Positions 33,401 to 34,240 of a stretch of 64,000 nt of DNA are shown here, in pieces. A program made the translations under genes and the position numbers. The DNA is from Maniola hyperantus (taxonomy: Eukaryota > Arthropoda > Insecta > Lepidoptera > Nymphalidae), in NCBI RefSeq assembly GCF_902806685.2, contig NC_048557.2:806001-870000 (forward strand), read 5' to 3'. Each line of letters opens with the position of its first letter. Position 1 is the stretch's first letter. A model generated the notes under the pieces. That model did not search any database. It worked only from the letters and a program-made list of their open reading frames with translations, and had not been told where the DNA came from.

Positions 33401-34240
33401 CGAACCCAGAAGATGCAGGTTCGATTCCTGCCGGTTACGCAATTTTTGATATGTATTTAAAATTATTTAGAAGAGTTAATCTACAAATAACGATTTGTTT
33501 CAGCGCAGAACGAACTTCTTTAAAGAAAATGGATGGATATAGCTCTGTCACAGGTTAGTGTTTCATTTGTATACAAGTTGATGCCCGCGACTTTGTCCAC
33601 GTGGGTTTACGTTTTCTTTTTCTTAAATCCCGTAGGAACTCTTTCATTTTCTGGGATAAATCTTCATTTTTAGGGTTCCGTACCTCAAAAGGAAAAACTG
33701 AACCCTTATAGGATCACTTTGTTGTCTGTCTGTCTGTCAAGAAACCTACAGGTTACTTCCCGTTGACCTAGAATCATGAAATTTGGCAGGCAGGTAGGTC
33801 TTATAGCAGACATTAGGGGGGAAAATCTGAAAACCGTGAATTTGTGGTTACATGACACAAAAAAAAAAAAATTGTGATCATGAACTAATAATTAGTATTT
33901 TCAATTTTCTAAGTAAGATAACTATATCAAGTGTGCATTCTAAAACAGATTTTTATTTATTTTTATGTATTATAGTTTTTGAATTATCCTGCAAAATGTT
34001 GAAAAAATACGTCTGTAGTACGGAACCCTCATTGCGCGAGCCTGACTCGCACTTGGCCGGTTTTTTACTATACTGGTTTAAGATTTCTTGTGCGATGATA
34101 CGGCACCCTCCGTGTGCAAGTCCCGACTCGCTTTTCTATTTCTAGAAAACCTTTTTCTAAGTCTGATAAGAAAGTCCCATCTCATTTGTTTCCAGGATGA
34201 TGAGTGCCAGCATCCCAGTTTTAAGATGAAGAAATCATGA
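63..34240 (+). CDS. UBN1: Ubinuclein (yemanuclein) gene, 5' partial, multi-exon
   Basis: Gene-level entry; exons are listed separately. Ubinucleins are nuclear subunits of the HIRA histone-chaperone complex, which deposits histone H3.3 independently of replication. Seen here: exons that join in phase for 827 codons from position 63 to 28763, all with AG/GT borders. The Hpc2-related domain is recognisable from ARKFEQKY, through GAGYDENDSFIDN, to YGGFYINCGSLEF. It is followed by a Ser/Glu/Asp stretch and a Lys-rich stretch. The middle domain runs from LPSPVRELLEELDVL to FPSGFVRMPTLLRQ. The longest exon is Lys/Asp/Ser-rich and low in hydrophobic residues, as in the disordered C-terminal half of the family. 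The start codon and first exons are outside the window. The order of domains is that of the animal family. The 3' end is uncertain. Insect orthologs are called yemanuclein; the paralog label UBN1 is by family only. Confidence 0.88.
296..477 (-). repeat. tRNA-Phe-derived SINE (S1)
   Basis: Read on the minus strand it starts AGCCTCAATAGCTCAACCGG (A-box) and continues with an anticodon loop CTGAAAA (GAA, Phe) and a B-box GGTTCAAATCC. A unique body follows, then ATTC and an A-run, seen here as a T-run at about 297-310. It is an intronic copy between ubinuclein exons A and B. Confidence 0.8.
608..818 (+). repeat. R-A family repeat, about 215 bp
   Basis: It begins ACTAGCTTATGCTCGC, then CTTCGTCCGCGTAGACTACA, and has the central GCCTACGTCATAATAGCTAT. 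It ends GATCGTCAGTCAGTCACC and TTTTATATATTTAG. About twelve copies of this family occur in the window in both orientations; they differ mainly in the number of CAGT units near the end. I could not assign it to a named class. Confidence 0.8.
841..948 (+). CDS. UBN1: Ubinuclein exon B (core of Hpc2-related domain)
   Basis: The acceptor TTGTTTTCAG ends at 840 and the donor GTAAGT starts at 949. It has 36 codons, phase 0 to 0. The residues DIGAGYDENDSFIDN are the most conserved signature of the ubinuclein/Hpc2 family and make the gene call nearly certain. A copy of the (CAGT)n repeat family ends only about 25 bases before the acceptor. Confidence 0.93.
976..1052 (+). repeat. Head of tRNA-derived SINE (S2), fragment
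   Basis: AGCTGTGATAGCCTAGTGGT then TAGGACGTTCGCTTTCTAAT matches the tRNA-like head of the S2 family. The body is missing and unrelated sequence follows. Confidence 0.55.
1284..2010 (-). mobile_element. 3' end of a non-LTR retrotransposon
   Basis: On the minus strand this reads as the C-terminal end of a LINE ORF2 (segments like FVGIGITFYNKIPQTILDLP and KNMLLKKAYYTIEDYLNDKR), with stops in places, then a 3' UTR. It ends in an (ATTTTC)n tail, seen here as the (GAAAAT)n at 1289-1314. The fragment is degenerate. Shorter copies of the same 3' end occur at 24664-24995 and 52840-53545. Confidence 0.7.
2250..2381 (+). CDS. UBN1: Ubinuclein exon C (end of Hpc2-related domain)
   Basis: The acceptor ATTTTCCAG ends at 2249 and the donor AAG|GTATGC starts at 2382. 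It has 44 codons in phase 0. It begins YDEMIPPECDTLYGGFYINC and continues GSLEF, which completes the domain begun in the two previous exons (the Y-D-E after F-I-D-N, then G-G-F-Y-I-N). The remainder is polar (TVSDGEPNRRNK). Confidence 0.92.
2662..2894 (-). repeat. S2 SINE body
   Basis: It matches the body of S2: on the minus strand AGCAAGTGATATT region is followed by TTTAACGGTGAA, GCATGCCTGACAG, TGGCCAGCGTGGTAGACTAT and a CCGGCGATGGGTTGATCA end. The tRNA-like head is absent. Confidence 0.75.
2905..3223 (+). repeat. R-B family repeat, partial
   Basis: It matches the 3' two thirds of the roughly 410-bp R-B family: AATCTGTTTTAGAATATACA, then CATATGATACCCCACTTG-like text, TTCTAGGTCAACGGCAAG and finally a GGTACAGAACC end. 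The left part is missing. Ubinuclein exon D begins about 60 bases downstream. Confidence 0.65.
3287..3421 (+). CDS. UBN1: Ubinuclein exon D (acidic serine-rich linker)
   Basis: The acceptor TTCAACAG ends at 3286 and the donor AAG|GTACTG starts at 3422. It has 45 codons in phase 0. It opens with a run of Ser and Glu/Asp (SSSSEEESSDSSSESDS), typical of casein-kinase-type phosphorylation stretches in chromatin proteins, and ends in basic residues TEHRKK. Low complexity prevents a residue-level match, but splice signals and phase agree with both neighbours. Confidence 0.75.
3543..3695. repeat. Foldback MITE M1 with GGGGCCGATTCTC termini
   Basis: The two halves are inverted copies: GGGGCCGATTCTCTTGTACA at the left and its reverse complement at the right. 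An apparent ACT duplication flanks it. Other copies are at 5408-5562, 31527-31675, 39005-39148 and 56943-57092. Confidence 0.8.
3802..4020 (+). repeat. R-A family repeat (nested, copy 1)
   Basis: It is full length, from TACTAGCTTATGCCCGCGAC to CAGTCAGTCAGTCACCTTTT and TTTATATATACA. It is immediately followed by a second copy. Confidence 0.8.
4022..4261 (+). repeat. R-A family repeat (nested, copy 2)
   Basis: It is full length with an expanded CAGT run of about ten units at 4201-4240. It is in direct tandem with the preceding copy. Confidence 0.8.
4413..4597. repeat. Foldback MITE M2, near-perfect palindrome
   Basis: The arms start AATAGGCTACTTGACAATTT and run about 85 bases on each side of a short centre near 4505. 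The right half alone recurs at 22137-22221. Confidence 0.8.
4611..4812. repeat. Foldback MITE M3
   Basis: The arms contain ACCTTTTGTTTCTACACGTG and its inverse, plus GAAGTCGGGCGA and its inverse, with a roughly 35-base centre. It lies directly after M2. Confidence 0.75.
4816..5149. repeat. Region rich in TAACG/CGTTA/CCGGTA words, possible hAT-like remnant
   Basis: Short words such as GGTAACG, TAACGTTA and ATACCGGTAA recur. The right edge reads TACCGGTAATTCGATCCCTG, whose reverse complement resembles the left edge of a similar block at 7858 (CAGGGTCTTAAATACCGGTA). It is probably the end of a degenerate DNA transposon. Confidence 0.4.
5150..6306. other. Intron of ubinuclein, mostly unassigned
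   Basis: It is AT-rich intron sequence. It contains a decayed M1 copy (5408-5562) and two more clusters of TAACGGTA words (5335-5400, 5755-5850). I see no coding exon or RNA gene. Confidence 0.5.
5408..5562. repeat. MITE M1 copy, diverged
   Basis: GGGGCCGATTATCTTGTTCA at the left and ATTGTGTACAACCGAATGAG at the right match the M1 termini with several changes. Confidence 0.65.
6307..6351. repeat. Perfect 19-bp hairpin with 7-base loop
   Basis: ACAGCATCCTTGCCTTCCC is followed by GGATGGT and then by the exact reverse complement of the first 19 bases. No mismatch occurs in the stem. It does not belong to any MITE family seen here. Confidence 0.85.
6600..6880 (+). mobile_element. Possible LINE 3' fragment
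   Basis: Short frames resemble the end of a retroelement ORF (PLEARMHMHENILEKQSHAA, then FKSRLNRHLG in another frame), followed by sequence related to the end of the S3 SINE (CATCACTTGCCACCAAG) and an A-run at about 6861. Frameshifts show it is decayed. Confidence 0.4.
7062..7449 (-). mobile_element. RTE-like LINE, C-terminal fragment
   Basis: On the minus strand it encodes VTHGSETWSHGPHKKAERAM, then LGISLRDQIRNEEIHMRTRV, then RRWGPKGARM. This is the conserved C-terminal region after the reverse transcriptase in RTE-clade elements of insects. It ends at the characteristic GACGTCTATCGG-type 3' terminus. Related fragments: 25970-26205, 37820-37985, 44620-44765, 45000-45130, 45918-46010, 51020-51330. 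Confidence 0.7.
7451..7671 (-). repeat. R-A family repeat
   Basis: It is full length, read on the minus strand from ACTAGCTTATGCTCGCGACT to the CAGTCAGTCAGT run and TATATATTTAG. It is inserted at the end of the RTE-like fragment. Confidence 0.8.
7855..8070. repeat. Block of ACCGGT/TAACGTTA words, possible hAT-like end
   Basis: It starts CAGGGTCTTAAATACCGGTA and contains many short palindromic words (ACCGGT, AACGTT, CGATAA). Composition differs sharply from its flanks. Confidence 0.4.
8276..8430. repeat. MITE M8 copy (CRE/YY1-containing), shortened
   Basis: GTCCCGCAAATTGCTATTGC at the left and a shortened ATCAATTTGCGGGAG at the right. It contains TGACGTCA words and AAAATGGCGGCC. A full copy is at 18984-19190. 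Confidence 0.75.
8483..8650. repeat. Foldback MITE M4
   Basis: Inverted arms: GTACAAAATGAGAACTCA with CCATTTTAACTC..GTCAAC on the left and the matching inverse on the right, centred near 8570. A diverged copy is at 35036-35172 and a part copy is at 57610-57665. Confidence 0.7.
8680..8845 (-). repeat. R-C family repeat (GCGACTTCGTCCGCG type)
   Basis: It runs from ATTATAAATGCGAAAGTGTG through TCAACCGATTTTGATATTTTG to CCACGCGGACAAAGTCGCGG and ATTATCTAGT. The strand assigned follows the similar fragment at 57683-57897. Related partial copies: 26800-27010, 33583-33660, 58460-58625, 59718-59890. Confidence 0.65.
8970..9387 (+). repeat. R-B family repeat, complete
   Basis: It runs from CCGGCCAAGTGCGAGTCAGG and GAGGGTTCCGTACTACAG through TGATACCCCACTTGATATAG, then TTCTAGGTCAACGGGAAGTA, the GACAGACAGACA run and a GTACGGAACCCTAAAAA end. 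It is the best full-length copy in the window (about 410 bp). Confidence 0.8.
9509..9648. repeat. Foldback MITE M5
   Basis: Arms ATCTATAGAGCGCACTTTGA and GAGTTAAAACGAGACAGA are repeated inverted on the right side, centred near 9580. Confidence 0.75.
9778..9960. repeat. R-B related fragment
   Basis: It is bounded by TAGGGTTCCGTACCC on the left and GTACGGAACCCTAAAAGAGC, CCCGACTCGCATTTGG and TCGG on the right. It contains a G8 run at 9799. It ends about 40 bases before ubinuclein exon E. Confidence 0.55.
10001..10088 (+). CDS. UBN1: Ubinuclein exon E (lysine-rich linker)
   Basis: The acceptor TTATTTCCAG ends at 10000 and the donor ACG|GTGAGT starts at 10089. It has 88 nt, phase 0 in and phase 1 out. 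It encodes KNKNIEKKKAKKVRRTDSS, the Lys-rich segment after the Hpc2-related domain and a likely nuclear localisation signal. The 6.6 kb intron before it is full of MITEs and other repeats. Confidence 0.8.
10165..10672 (-). repeat. S2 SINE split by a MITE
   Basis: On the minus strand it has the head GTGATAGCCTAGTGGTTGGG, a box CGGGGTTCGATCCCGGGC, the body and the CCGGCGATGGGTTGATCATG end. MITE M6 (10365-10565) is inserted in the AATTAA tract of the body. The anticodon-loop position reads CTTATCA here. Confidence 0.75.
10365..10565. repeat. Foldback MITE M6 nested in S2
   Basis: Termini TCTTGCATTTCACGAAGGCG (as inverse) and TTCACTCGCCTTCGTGAATTG are inverted copies. The centre contains GGACCAATCAGTCGCG-type text (as the inverse). 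A piece of the centre recurs at 23349-23410. Confidence 0.7.
10978..11150 (-). repeat. S3 SINE, partial
   Basis: On the minus strand it has a box GGGTTCGATTCCTGGCAGGG, a GGCTTGGAATTTC-type segment and CCACCCTACCGGCAAAGC, then CCAAGCGATTTAGTGTTCC. The head before the B-box is incomplete. Confidence 0.65.
11411..11640 (-). repeat. R-A family repeat
   Basis: It is a full-length minus-strand copy with five CAGT units; it reads ACTAGCTTATGCTCGCGACT at its start (right edge). Confidence 0.8.
11980..12085 (+). CDS. UBN1: Ubinuclein exon F (Ser/Asp-rich)
   Basis: The acceptor TATTTGTAG ends at 11979 and the donor CAG|GTAAAT starts at 12086. It is 106 nt, entering in phase 1 and leaving in phase 2. 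It encodes DNVHGDAESADSRTSQSDSL and then a Ser/Thr/Pro-rich tail. G+C is higher than in the surrounding intron, as for the other exons. No domain is recognisable; assignment rests on phase and position. Confidence 0.72.
12176..12470. repeat. MITE M7, about 295 bp
   Basis: It starts GGCACCGATTCTAAGCACAA and ends GACTAGAGAATCGGGGCC. A nearly identical copy lies at 31228-31520. The ends resemble the M1 termini, so M1 and M7 may be mobilised by the same transposase. Confidence 0.75.
12471..13336. other. Intron of ubinuclein, unassigned
   Basis: AT-rich; a fragment at 13020-13075 resembles the GGTTCCGTA ends of R-B. No gene is visible. A C+G-rich piece at 13240-13325 (GACAGGTCGAGATGGCAATC and then GGGGTAAGAGG..) resembles text at 18570-18640 and 53545-53690 and is probably another dispersed repeat split by the LTR element. 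Confidence 0.45.
13357..13702 (+). repeat. 5' LTR
   Basis: It begins TGTAAAGAAAATACGTTCCT and ends GATCCAAATTACTTTA. It is repeated at 18015-18360 with no difference that I could find. The left flank is (TA)n. It lacks the usual CA end. Inside it, two TTGTATTTCAG motifs (about 13575-13585 and 13650-13660) look like splice acceptors. Confidence 0.9.
13739..14863 (+). CDS. Gag-like protein of the LTR retrotransposon
   Basis: Structural protein thought to form the particle that packages element RNA. It is 374 residues from the ATG at 13739, only about 35 bases after the 5' LTR; an in-frame TTG lies six bases earlier. The middle (about residues 130-270) has the W-rich helical pattern of retrotransposon gag proteins (NQWMELFEKECMRF, then WLTWKNKFCETF). 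Near the end is a Cys/His cluster, PCKICEQL..RYHAETTCW, which is C-X2-C-X9-H-X4-C, longer in the centre than the standard C-X2-C-X4-H-X4-C zinc knuckle. The stop TAG is at 14861-14863, directly after the frameshift heptamer. It is Lys-rich and AT-rich like pol. Confidence 0.85.
   Translation: MEKLRFEFTLLPGSDGKSNITCITSIATSDNKVYAIPEELQSASLHKEIVKTPAYIKVKNSIKKRYQVRRIWITMTKELEKTYMDEDGNLQFGDQFLEEINQEKLATQKTETGTLEKLLEKLVDSSQESKSLKHIAEKFVIDKFTSKHSNANQWMELFEKECMRFDVTTDEKKIEILRLFLDKSCVDWYSSMIIKFSMNSEWLTWKNKFCETFANKGWNPVTYALLFKYKEGSLLDYAMRKEKLLLEMRRTIDTGTLVDLIAAGLPEFILNKIDREALRDTVDLFNEVSKYEHMINKRVFLNKKRYGNSRINAKNEDKYPCKICEQLNKGTRYHAETTCWFRNKEDDKLKKNVIKHVNNSVIEAELNETDQKNE
14851..14857 (+). promoter_or_regulatory. 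-1 ribosomal frameshift heptamer A AAA AAC
   Basis: In the gag frame the heptamer is phased as A|AAA|AAC, the canonical X XXY YYZ form, and the gag stop follows one codon later. The pol frame is the -1 frame and is open across this point. Known retroelements use this arrangement to make a gag-pol fusion. I did not establish a downstream pseudoknot. Confidence 0.75.
14857..17961 (+). CDS. Pol polyprotein (protease, RT, RNase H, integrase)
   Basis: The reading frame is open from the frameshift site to the TAA at 17959-17961, about 1034 codons. It has no ATG of its own near the start, so expression is likely by -1 frameshift. Domains in order: aspartic protease with YDSGSNVSLI (about 14923); reverse transcriptase with LCIDFRDLNKIV, STLDINSAFW and the catalytic FIDDILIYS (about 15958); RNase H with IYTDASIEGIGAIL and YSDHKPLENM; integrase with a His/Cys zinc finger (IHKNLCHIG..CSNCEIC) and the D, D, E residues in SIDTIGG, LLTDQYPG and NGLNERLNQ; and a C-terminal GPY-type motif IGPYEIIQKL. 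No stop or frameshift interrupts it, so all catalytic residues are present. Confidence 0.93.
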   Translation, partial: RIVTPLINVKLLINNKLQIYGVYDSGSNVSLINSKLLKLKGKGNDLNKANLVTINGVKKTTGLTNLKIKIFELEENVDVYIIDEQNFNYDFLIGLDLIKMFKLIQNEDLTITQKQCLCIETKKTEGVLKNIQTDIRLEKIRDNNNITGEYKINFNEHVKEEDFELKIDHLNQYQRNEIDTLICKYKSVFAKDKYDVGTVNGYEARIDLLVDKYCSKRPYRCTVEDKKEIENQIAKLLDNKLIEESYSPFAAPVTLAFKKEENRKSRLCIDFRDLNKIVVPQAQPFPIIEDLVVKTRNCKFFSTLDINSAFWSIPLRIEDRKKTGFVTQDGHFQWTCLPFGLKTSPAIFQRILSNILRKYKLTDFTVNFIDDILIYSETFDEHINHLTMLLEAIKTEGFRLKFTKCTFASNSVKYLGHIIQNNSVKPLKDNLISIKDFPVPRTQKNVRQFLGKINFYHEYIQNRAIILEPLHNLLRKNQKFVWSDKCQKAFEMIKSLLCSQPVLEIFDQHLPINIYTDASIEGIGAILKQIQPDGKEKPVAYFSKKLNEAQKKKKAIYLECLAIKEALRYWQYWLIGKSFTVYSDHKPLENMNLKSRTDEELGDLMYYVSQYDFKIKYAPGKQNLEADCLSRNPVLESEENTDEQLKVVNLVKLEDILKDQKHNEEIQNQKSKLIEKNMVYLKKIKKKEKIILSEQFSIKLLENIHKNLCHIGIGQMQKTISPHYAAKNLMKNIKKVCSNCEICIKNKSRGHDKFGLMSHLGPAKKPFEIISIDTIGGFGGSRSTKKYLHLLVDHFTRYAFILTSKTQTADDFVKLVMNISDVEDIGMLLTDQYPGINSKEFKKFLNDKRIPMVFTAVNAPFSNGLNERLNQTLVNKIRCKINEKGKKRAWTTIAQECVNIYNNTTHSVTGFSPRYLLYGTDVNILPNELKQEISDSDWIEDRKTALKNTIKSHNYNKTLFDKNRKHHEFNVGDMVYVENGNKLNRKKLDELKIGPYEIIQKLSNSIYKIDTGHRKTESNLFHITKLIPVPTLEV
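18004..18014 (+). promoter_or_regulatory. Polypurine tract
   Basis: GGGAGGGGAGA abuts the 3' LTR, as expected for the plus-strand primer of an LTR element. Confidence 0.8.
18015..18360 (+). repeat. 3' LTR
   Basis: It has the same sequence as 13357-13702. It is followed by (TA)n to 18402, which is the other half of the target microsatellite. Confidence 0.9.
18359..18402. repeat. (TA)n microsatellite, target of the LTR element
   Basis: About 22 TA units follow the 3' LTR. A shorter (TA)n, about 13336-13357, precedes the 5' LTR. Confidence 0.9.
18838..18972 (+). CDS. UBN1: Ubinuclein exon G (start of middle domain)
   Basis: The acceptor GTTTCTTACAG ends at 18837 and the donor CAG|GTATAT starts at 18973. 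It is 135 nt, phase 2 to 2. It encodes LPSPVRELLEELDVLVQQ followed by a polar segment. An amphipathic helix after a Pro-containing turn opens the ubinuclein middle domain in the family. The preceding intron holds the gypsy-type element. A MITE begins within about 15 bases of the donor. Confidence 0.8.
18984..19190. repeat. MITE M8, full copy, with CRE and YY1-like motifs
   Basis: The inverted ends are AAGTCCCGCAAATTGCTATT and its complement, with arms of about 45 bases. TA or TATA flanks suggest TA target choice. It contains TGACGTCA three times (about 19040, 19051, 19104) and AAATGGCGGCC once. Shortened copies: 8276-8430 and 36285-36465. Confidence 0.8.
19243..19434. repeat. R-D family repeat (CCAAT-rich)
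   Basis: It contains TGATTGGCTGAATTTGTG and GCCAATAGTGAGTGAGC, then GATTGCGATCGTGACATTGT. Other copies are at 38744-38912, 51838-51957 and, inverted, 60975-61160. Confidence 0.75.
19555..19722. repeat. 55-bp tandem repeat, three copies
   Basis: The unit starts CACTGATAGGTACACTAAAC and contains CATTCGCCCGAGTTTGCTTG. Starts are at 19555, 19610 and 19665, and the copies look identical. Confidence 0.85.
20020..20217 (+). repeat. S2 SINE body
   Basis: It runs from TTTAACGGTGAAGAAAAACA through GCATGCCTGAAAGTTCTCC and TGGCCAGCGTGGTAGACTAT to a CCGGCGATAGGTTGATCATG end. The tRNA-like head is missing. Confidence 0.75.
20448..20672 (+). repeat. S3 SINE body
   Basis: GGCTTCGGCCGTGGCTAGTT, then CAAGCGATTAAGCGTTCCGG, and a TAGACTGCATCATCACTTAC tail. 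The head is missing. Confidence 0.7.
21425..21654 (-). repeat. R-A2 subfamily repeat
   Basis: A diverged R-A relative: minus-strand start ACTAGCTTATGCTCGTGACT, but the other half reads TATATCAACGCACAGCCTAA and TCCTAGATACATGAAATTTG. Other copies are at 46178-46353 and 54527-54840. Confidence 0.65.
21655..22136. other. Intron of ubinuclein, unassigned
   Basis: AT-rich sequence inside the possible hAT-like element. No coding or RNA feature is visible. Confidence 0.45.
22137..22221. repeat. MITE M2, right half only
   Basis: It matches the right arm of the palindrome at 4413-4597, ending GTCAAGTAGCCTATT. Confidence 0.75.
22488..22693 (-). repeat. R-A family repeat
   Basis: A minus-strand copy, slightly shortened near the CAGT run. 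Confidence 0.8.
23039..23187 (+). CDS. UBN1: Ubinuclein exon H (middle domain helices)
   Basis: The acceptor ATGTGCAG ends at 23038 and the donor CTG|GTATGT starts at 23188. It is 149 nt, phase 2 in and phase 1 out. It encodes an Ala/Arg/Leu-rich helical segment that includes NTSRAKLLQMVKEWRTEH. It is strongly G+C- and CpG-rich (GCGGCGCG stretches) inside an AT-rich intron context. A second AG six bases downstream (GTTGCAG) could serve as an alternative acceptor without changing frame. Confidence 0.8.
23302..23348 (-). repeat. S1 SINE tail fragment
   Basis: The T-run and AAAGAATATTAGCCATATTA match the 3' end of S1. It is joined directly to a piece of MITE M6 (23349-23410). Confidence 0.6.
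23468..23648 (-). repeat. tRNA-Phe-derived SINE (S1)
   Basis: It is full length on the minus strand, with the same boxes and anticodon loop as the copy at 296-477. It is followed at once by the jockey-like fragment. Confidence 0.8.
23690..24476 (+). mobile_element. 5'-truncated jockey-like non-LTR retrotransposon
   Basis: An open frame to 24195 encodes the C-terminal part of a jockey-type reverse transcriptase: VGYLGMTLDSKLRWKAHV, then LLYKQVLMPVWTYGIQLW, then IQRFQNNVLRGIVNAPWYVR. After the stop there is a roughly 260-base 3' UTR and a pure A-run at 24453-24476. The catalytic N-terminal RT part is missing, so this copy is dead. The intact end of the frame suggests modest age. Confidence 0.85.
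24664..24995 (-). mobile_element. LINE 3' end with (ATTTTC)n tail
   Basis: It matches the first 300 bases of the element at 1284-2010, including the GAAAAT run, TTTTACAAGTGCTTACGAAT and GATGCATCTACCACTGGTTC. Confidence 0.75.
25175..25590 (-). mobile_element. LINE C-terminal fragment
   Basis: On the minus strand it encodes ELPTFKRKLKKVLIEKTYYS, typical of the last helix of LINE ORF2, followed by an AATAAAG-containing 3' end and an A-rich tail (seen as AAAAAAAAAATACAAATACA). It ends just before ubinuclein exon I. Confidence 0.6.
25602..25761 (+). CDS. UBN1: Ubinuclein exon I (middle domain)
   Basis: The acceptor TTTTTTGGTAG ends at 25601 and the donor AG|GTGAGC starts at 25762. It is 160 nt, phase 1 in and phase 2 out. 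It encodes a Ser/Thr/Pro-rich start, then LERLDVSRLTPDEKEAKIVE. The latter fits the helical middle domain. A second usable AG at 25609-25610 is exactly nine bases downstream and keeps the frame, so two isoforms differing by three residues are possible. Confidence 0.8.
25818..25930 (-). repeat. S3 SINE head
   Basis: On the minus strand it starts CTCCCTGGCGCAGTGGTAAG (A-box) with CCCGGGTACGATTCCTGACA (B-box), then AAATTTCTGGTCTGG. Confidence 0.7.
25970..26205 (-). mobile_element. RTE-like LINE fragment
   Basis: It matches the antisense of the RTE-like C-terminal region: CACATAGAGAGACTCCAAGC, AGCATAGCTCTCTCCATCGC and TTGGATCCATATGTCATCAC. Confidence 0.6.
26268..26385 (-). repeat. S2 SINE head, decayed
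   Basis: AAAGCAAGTGATATTTAATT, AAAACGCACATAGCTC and GGTTATCACTGC match S2 with internal losses. Confidence 0.6.
26440..26520 (+). CDS. UBN1: Ubinuclein exon J (middle domain)
   Basis: The acceptor ATGTTTCCAG ends at 26439 and the donor AAAAG|GTAAGC starts at 26521. It is 81 nt, phase 2 to 2. It encodes LKELIEERKPGMIAAYNAEC and a charged helix end. A copy of the (CAGT)n repeat starts about 45 bases after the donor. Confidence 0.8.
26565..26780 (+). repeat. R-A family repeat
   Basis: A full-length plus-strand copy. Its flanks CCATATTATAAA and TTTATAATATGG are inverted to each other and belong to an R-C type element it landed in. Confidence 0.8.
27055..27276 (+). CDS. UBN1: Ubinuclein exon K (end of middle domain)
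   Basis: The acceptor TTTTATTGCAG ends at 27054 and the donor GCTGA|GTGAGT starts at 27277. It is 222 nt, phase 2 to 2. It encodes RRFPWCPRARAFLARL, then an Ala-rich helix, then VLKLFPSGFVRMPTLLRQ. The aromatic F-x-W entry and the W/F-P-x-G-F/W-x-x-x-x-L-L/F-R exit are hallmarks of the ubinuclein middle domain. If the donor were not used, the frame would stop at the TGA overlapping it. Confidence 0.85.
   Translation, partial: EKTPTPINSGRCTLCRQASAQAALSLVSACQGVSGAPGGFGGRAGSRRQSASHEGAEAVPLRLCADAYLAEAG
27318..27448. repeat. Foldback MITE M9
   Basis: The arms GCATTTTAAACTGAGTCGTC and CTGTCTGTTTCGCT recur inverted around a centre near 27385. Confidence 0.75.
27701..28763 (+). CDS. UBN1: Ubinuclein exon L (large lysine-rich exon)
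   Basis: The acceptor TGTTTTTCAG ends at 27700 and the donor ATGAAG|GTGAGA starts at 28764. It is 1063 nt with 354 full codons, phase 2 in and phase 0 out. Composition is Lys, Asp, Ser and Pro with few hydrophobic residues, so it is predicted disordered. It contains a tandem pair of 13-15-residue units built around RLDTPLHVDTT (about 28191-28274). The exon is coding throughout with no stop. If the donor is bypassed, translation ends 21 bases later at 28784. This matches the long, weakly conserved C-terminal half of ubinucleins. Confidence 0.85.
28970..29124. repeat. Foldback MITE M10
   Basis: GGCCCAGTCTCCACCTAAGC at the left matches the inverse of CGCTTAGGTGGAGACAGTGC at the right. AATCAGATT is inverted in the centre. 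Confidence 0.7.
29125..29820. other. Intron of ubinuclein, possible decayed LINE on minus strand
   Basis: Minus-strand frames contain reverse-transcriptase-like pieces (FEAFDYVNHKITNLNL and GALFISNIYYW) with stops and shifts. It is likely the remnant of a reverse transcriptase. No intact frame. Confidence 0.45.
29843..29897 (+). CDS. UBN1: Candidate ubinuclein exon M
   Basis: The acceptor TACGCTTTTCAG ends at 29842 and the strong donor GTAAGT starts at 29898. Two acceptors are possible. Use of the first (exon start 29843) gives HSQEPTPLNCNSYGVITS in phase 0 to 1. Use of a second AG ending at 29852 gives NPLPLTAIPMVLLPV, phase 0 to 0, exactly 45 nt. Both follow the phase of the previous exon. 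I cannot decide between them from sequence alone. Confidence 0.5.
29960..30184 (-). repeat. R-A family repeat
   Basis: A full-length minus-strand copy about 60 bases after exon M. Confidence 0.8.
30202..30856. repeat. Direct duplication of about 280 bp, offset 366 bp
   Basis: GAACAGGGTAATTAACCCTC starts both copies (30202 and 30568). They match to the TTTGCACAGGTTTT region and on to GTAGCCAAAGGGTAAAAAC, with a handful of substitutions and one local insertion. Confidence 0.85.
31228..31520. repeat. MITE M7, second copy
   Basis: Nearly identical to 12176-12470 over its full length. Confidence 0.8.
31527..31675. repeat. MITE M1 copy
   Basis: GTACACAATCTCTAAACTAA at the left and AAGAAAATCGGCCCCAATG at the right. 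It lies directly after M7. Confidence 0.75.
31676..32302. other. Intron of ubinuclein, unassigned
   Basis: Contains R-B end fragments (about 31785-31920) and a small inverted pair around AGTACGCGGCAGAAAGTAAT and CATTACTTTTTGCCGCGTAC (32027-32200), which looks like another foldback MITE. Confidence 0.5.
32303..32478. repeat. Foldback MITE M11
   Basis: AGAGGCCTCGCCCACGGCGA and CTTTTTGTAGCGATGCTGTC recur inverted at the right edge (GTCGCCATGGGCGAGGGCTC). G+C is high relative to the flanks. Confidence 0.75.
32894..33265 (-). mobile_element. Possible LINE 3' remnant with (TTCTA)n tail
   Basis: A run of AATAG units at about 32899-32921 is followed by AATTCTTTATTTGCATAA, which on the minus strand reads as an AATAAAG-type 3' end. 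The minus-strand frame includes KSYNTYAGYFIHMPQGQY. Identity is uncertain. Confidence 0.35.
33367..33440 (+). tRNA. tRNA-like sequence (serine-like A-box), probable pseudogene or SINE head
   Basis: GTGGCCGAGTTGGTCAAGGC is an A-box like that of tRNA-Ser. GCAGGTTCGATTCCTGC is a T-arm with B-box. The ends GAAACCG and CGGTTAC pair at six of seven positions. The anticodon stem is poor and the long variable arm of tRNA-Ser is absent, so a functional tRNA is doubtful. Confidence 0.4.
33509..33553 (+). CDS. UBN1: Possible ubinuclein exon N (cassette)
   Basis: An acceptor-like CAGCGCAG ends at 33508 and a donor ACAG|GTTAGT starts at 33554. It is 45 nt. Entered in phase 1 it encodes ERTSLKKMDGYSSVT. 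Entered in phase 0 it stops after four codons. It could be a cassette exon or only a chance splice-site pair; the weak support is phase agreement with the first version of exon M. Confidence 0.28.
33667..34068 (-). repeat. R-B family repeat, complete
   Basis: It runs from TTAGGGTTCCGTACCTCAAA, with the GTCTGTCTGTCTGTC run, to GACTCGCACTTGGCCGG. It ends about 125 bases before the last candidate exon of ubinuclein. Confidence 0.8.
34196..34240 (+). CDS. UBN1: Candidate last ubinuclein exon (coding part)
   Basis: The acceptor TTTGTTTCCAG ends at 34195. Entered in phase 0 (from the 45-nt form of exon M) it encodes DDECQHPSFKMKKS and stops at TGA 34238-34240. Entered in phase 1 it stops almost at once (TGA at 34198). 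The phase-0 reading gives a tidy charged C terminus. There is no downstream coding sequence, so the gene ends here or at the end of exon L. The poly(A) site is not identifiable: AATAAA occurs at 35171 and 36073, among others. Confidence 0.45.
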   Translation, partial: DDECQHPSFKMKKS

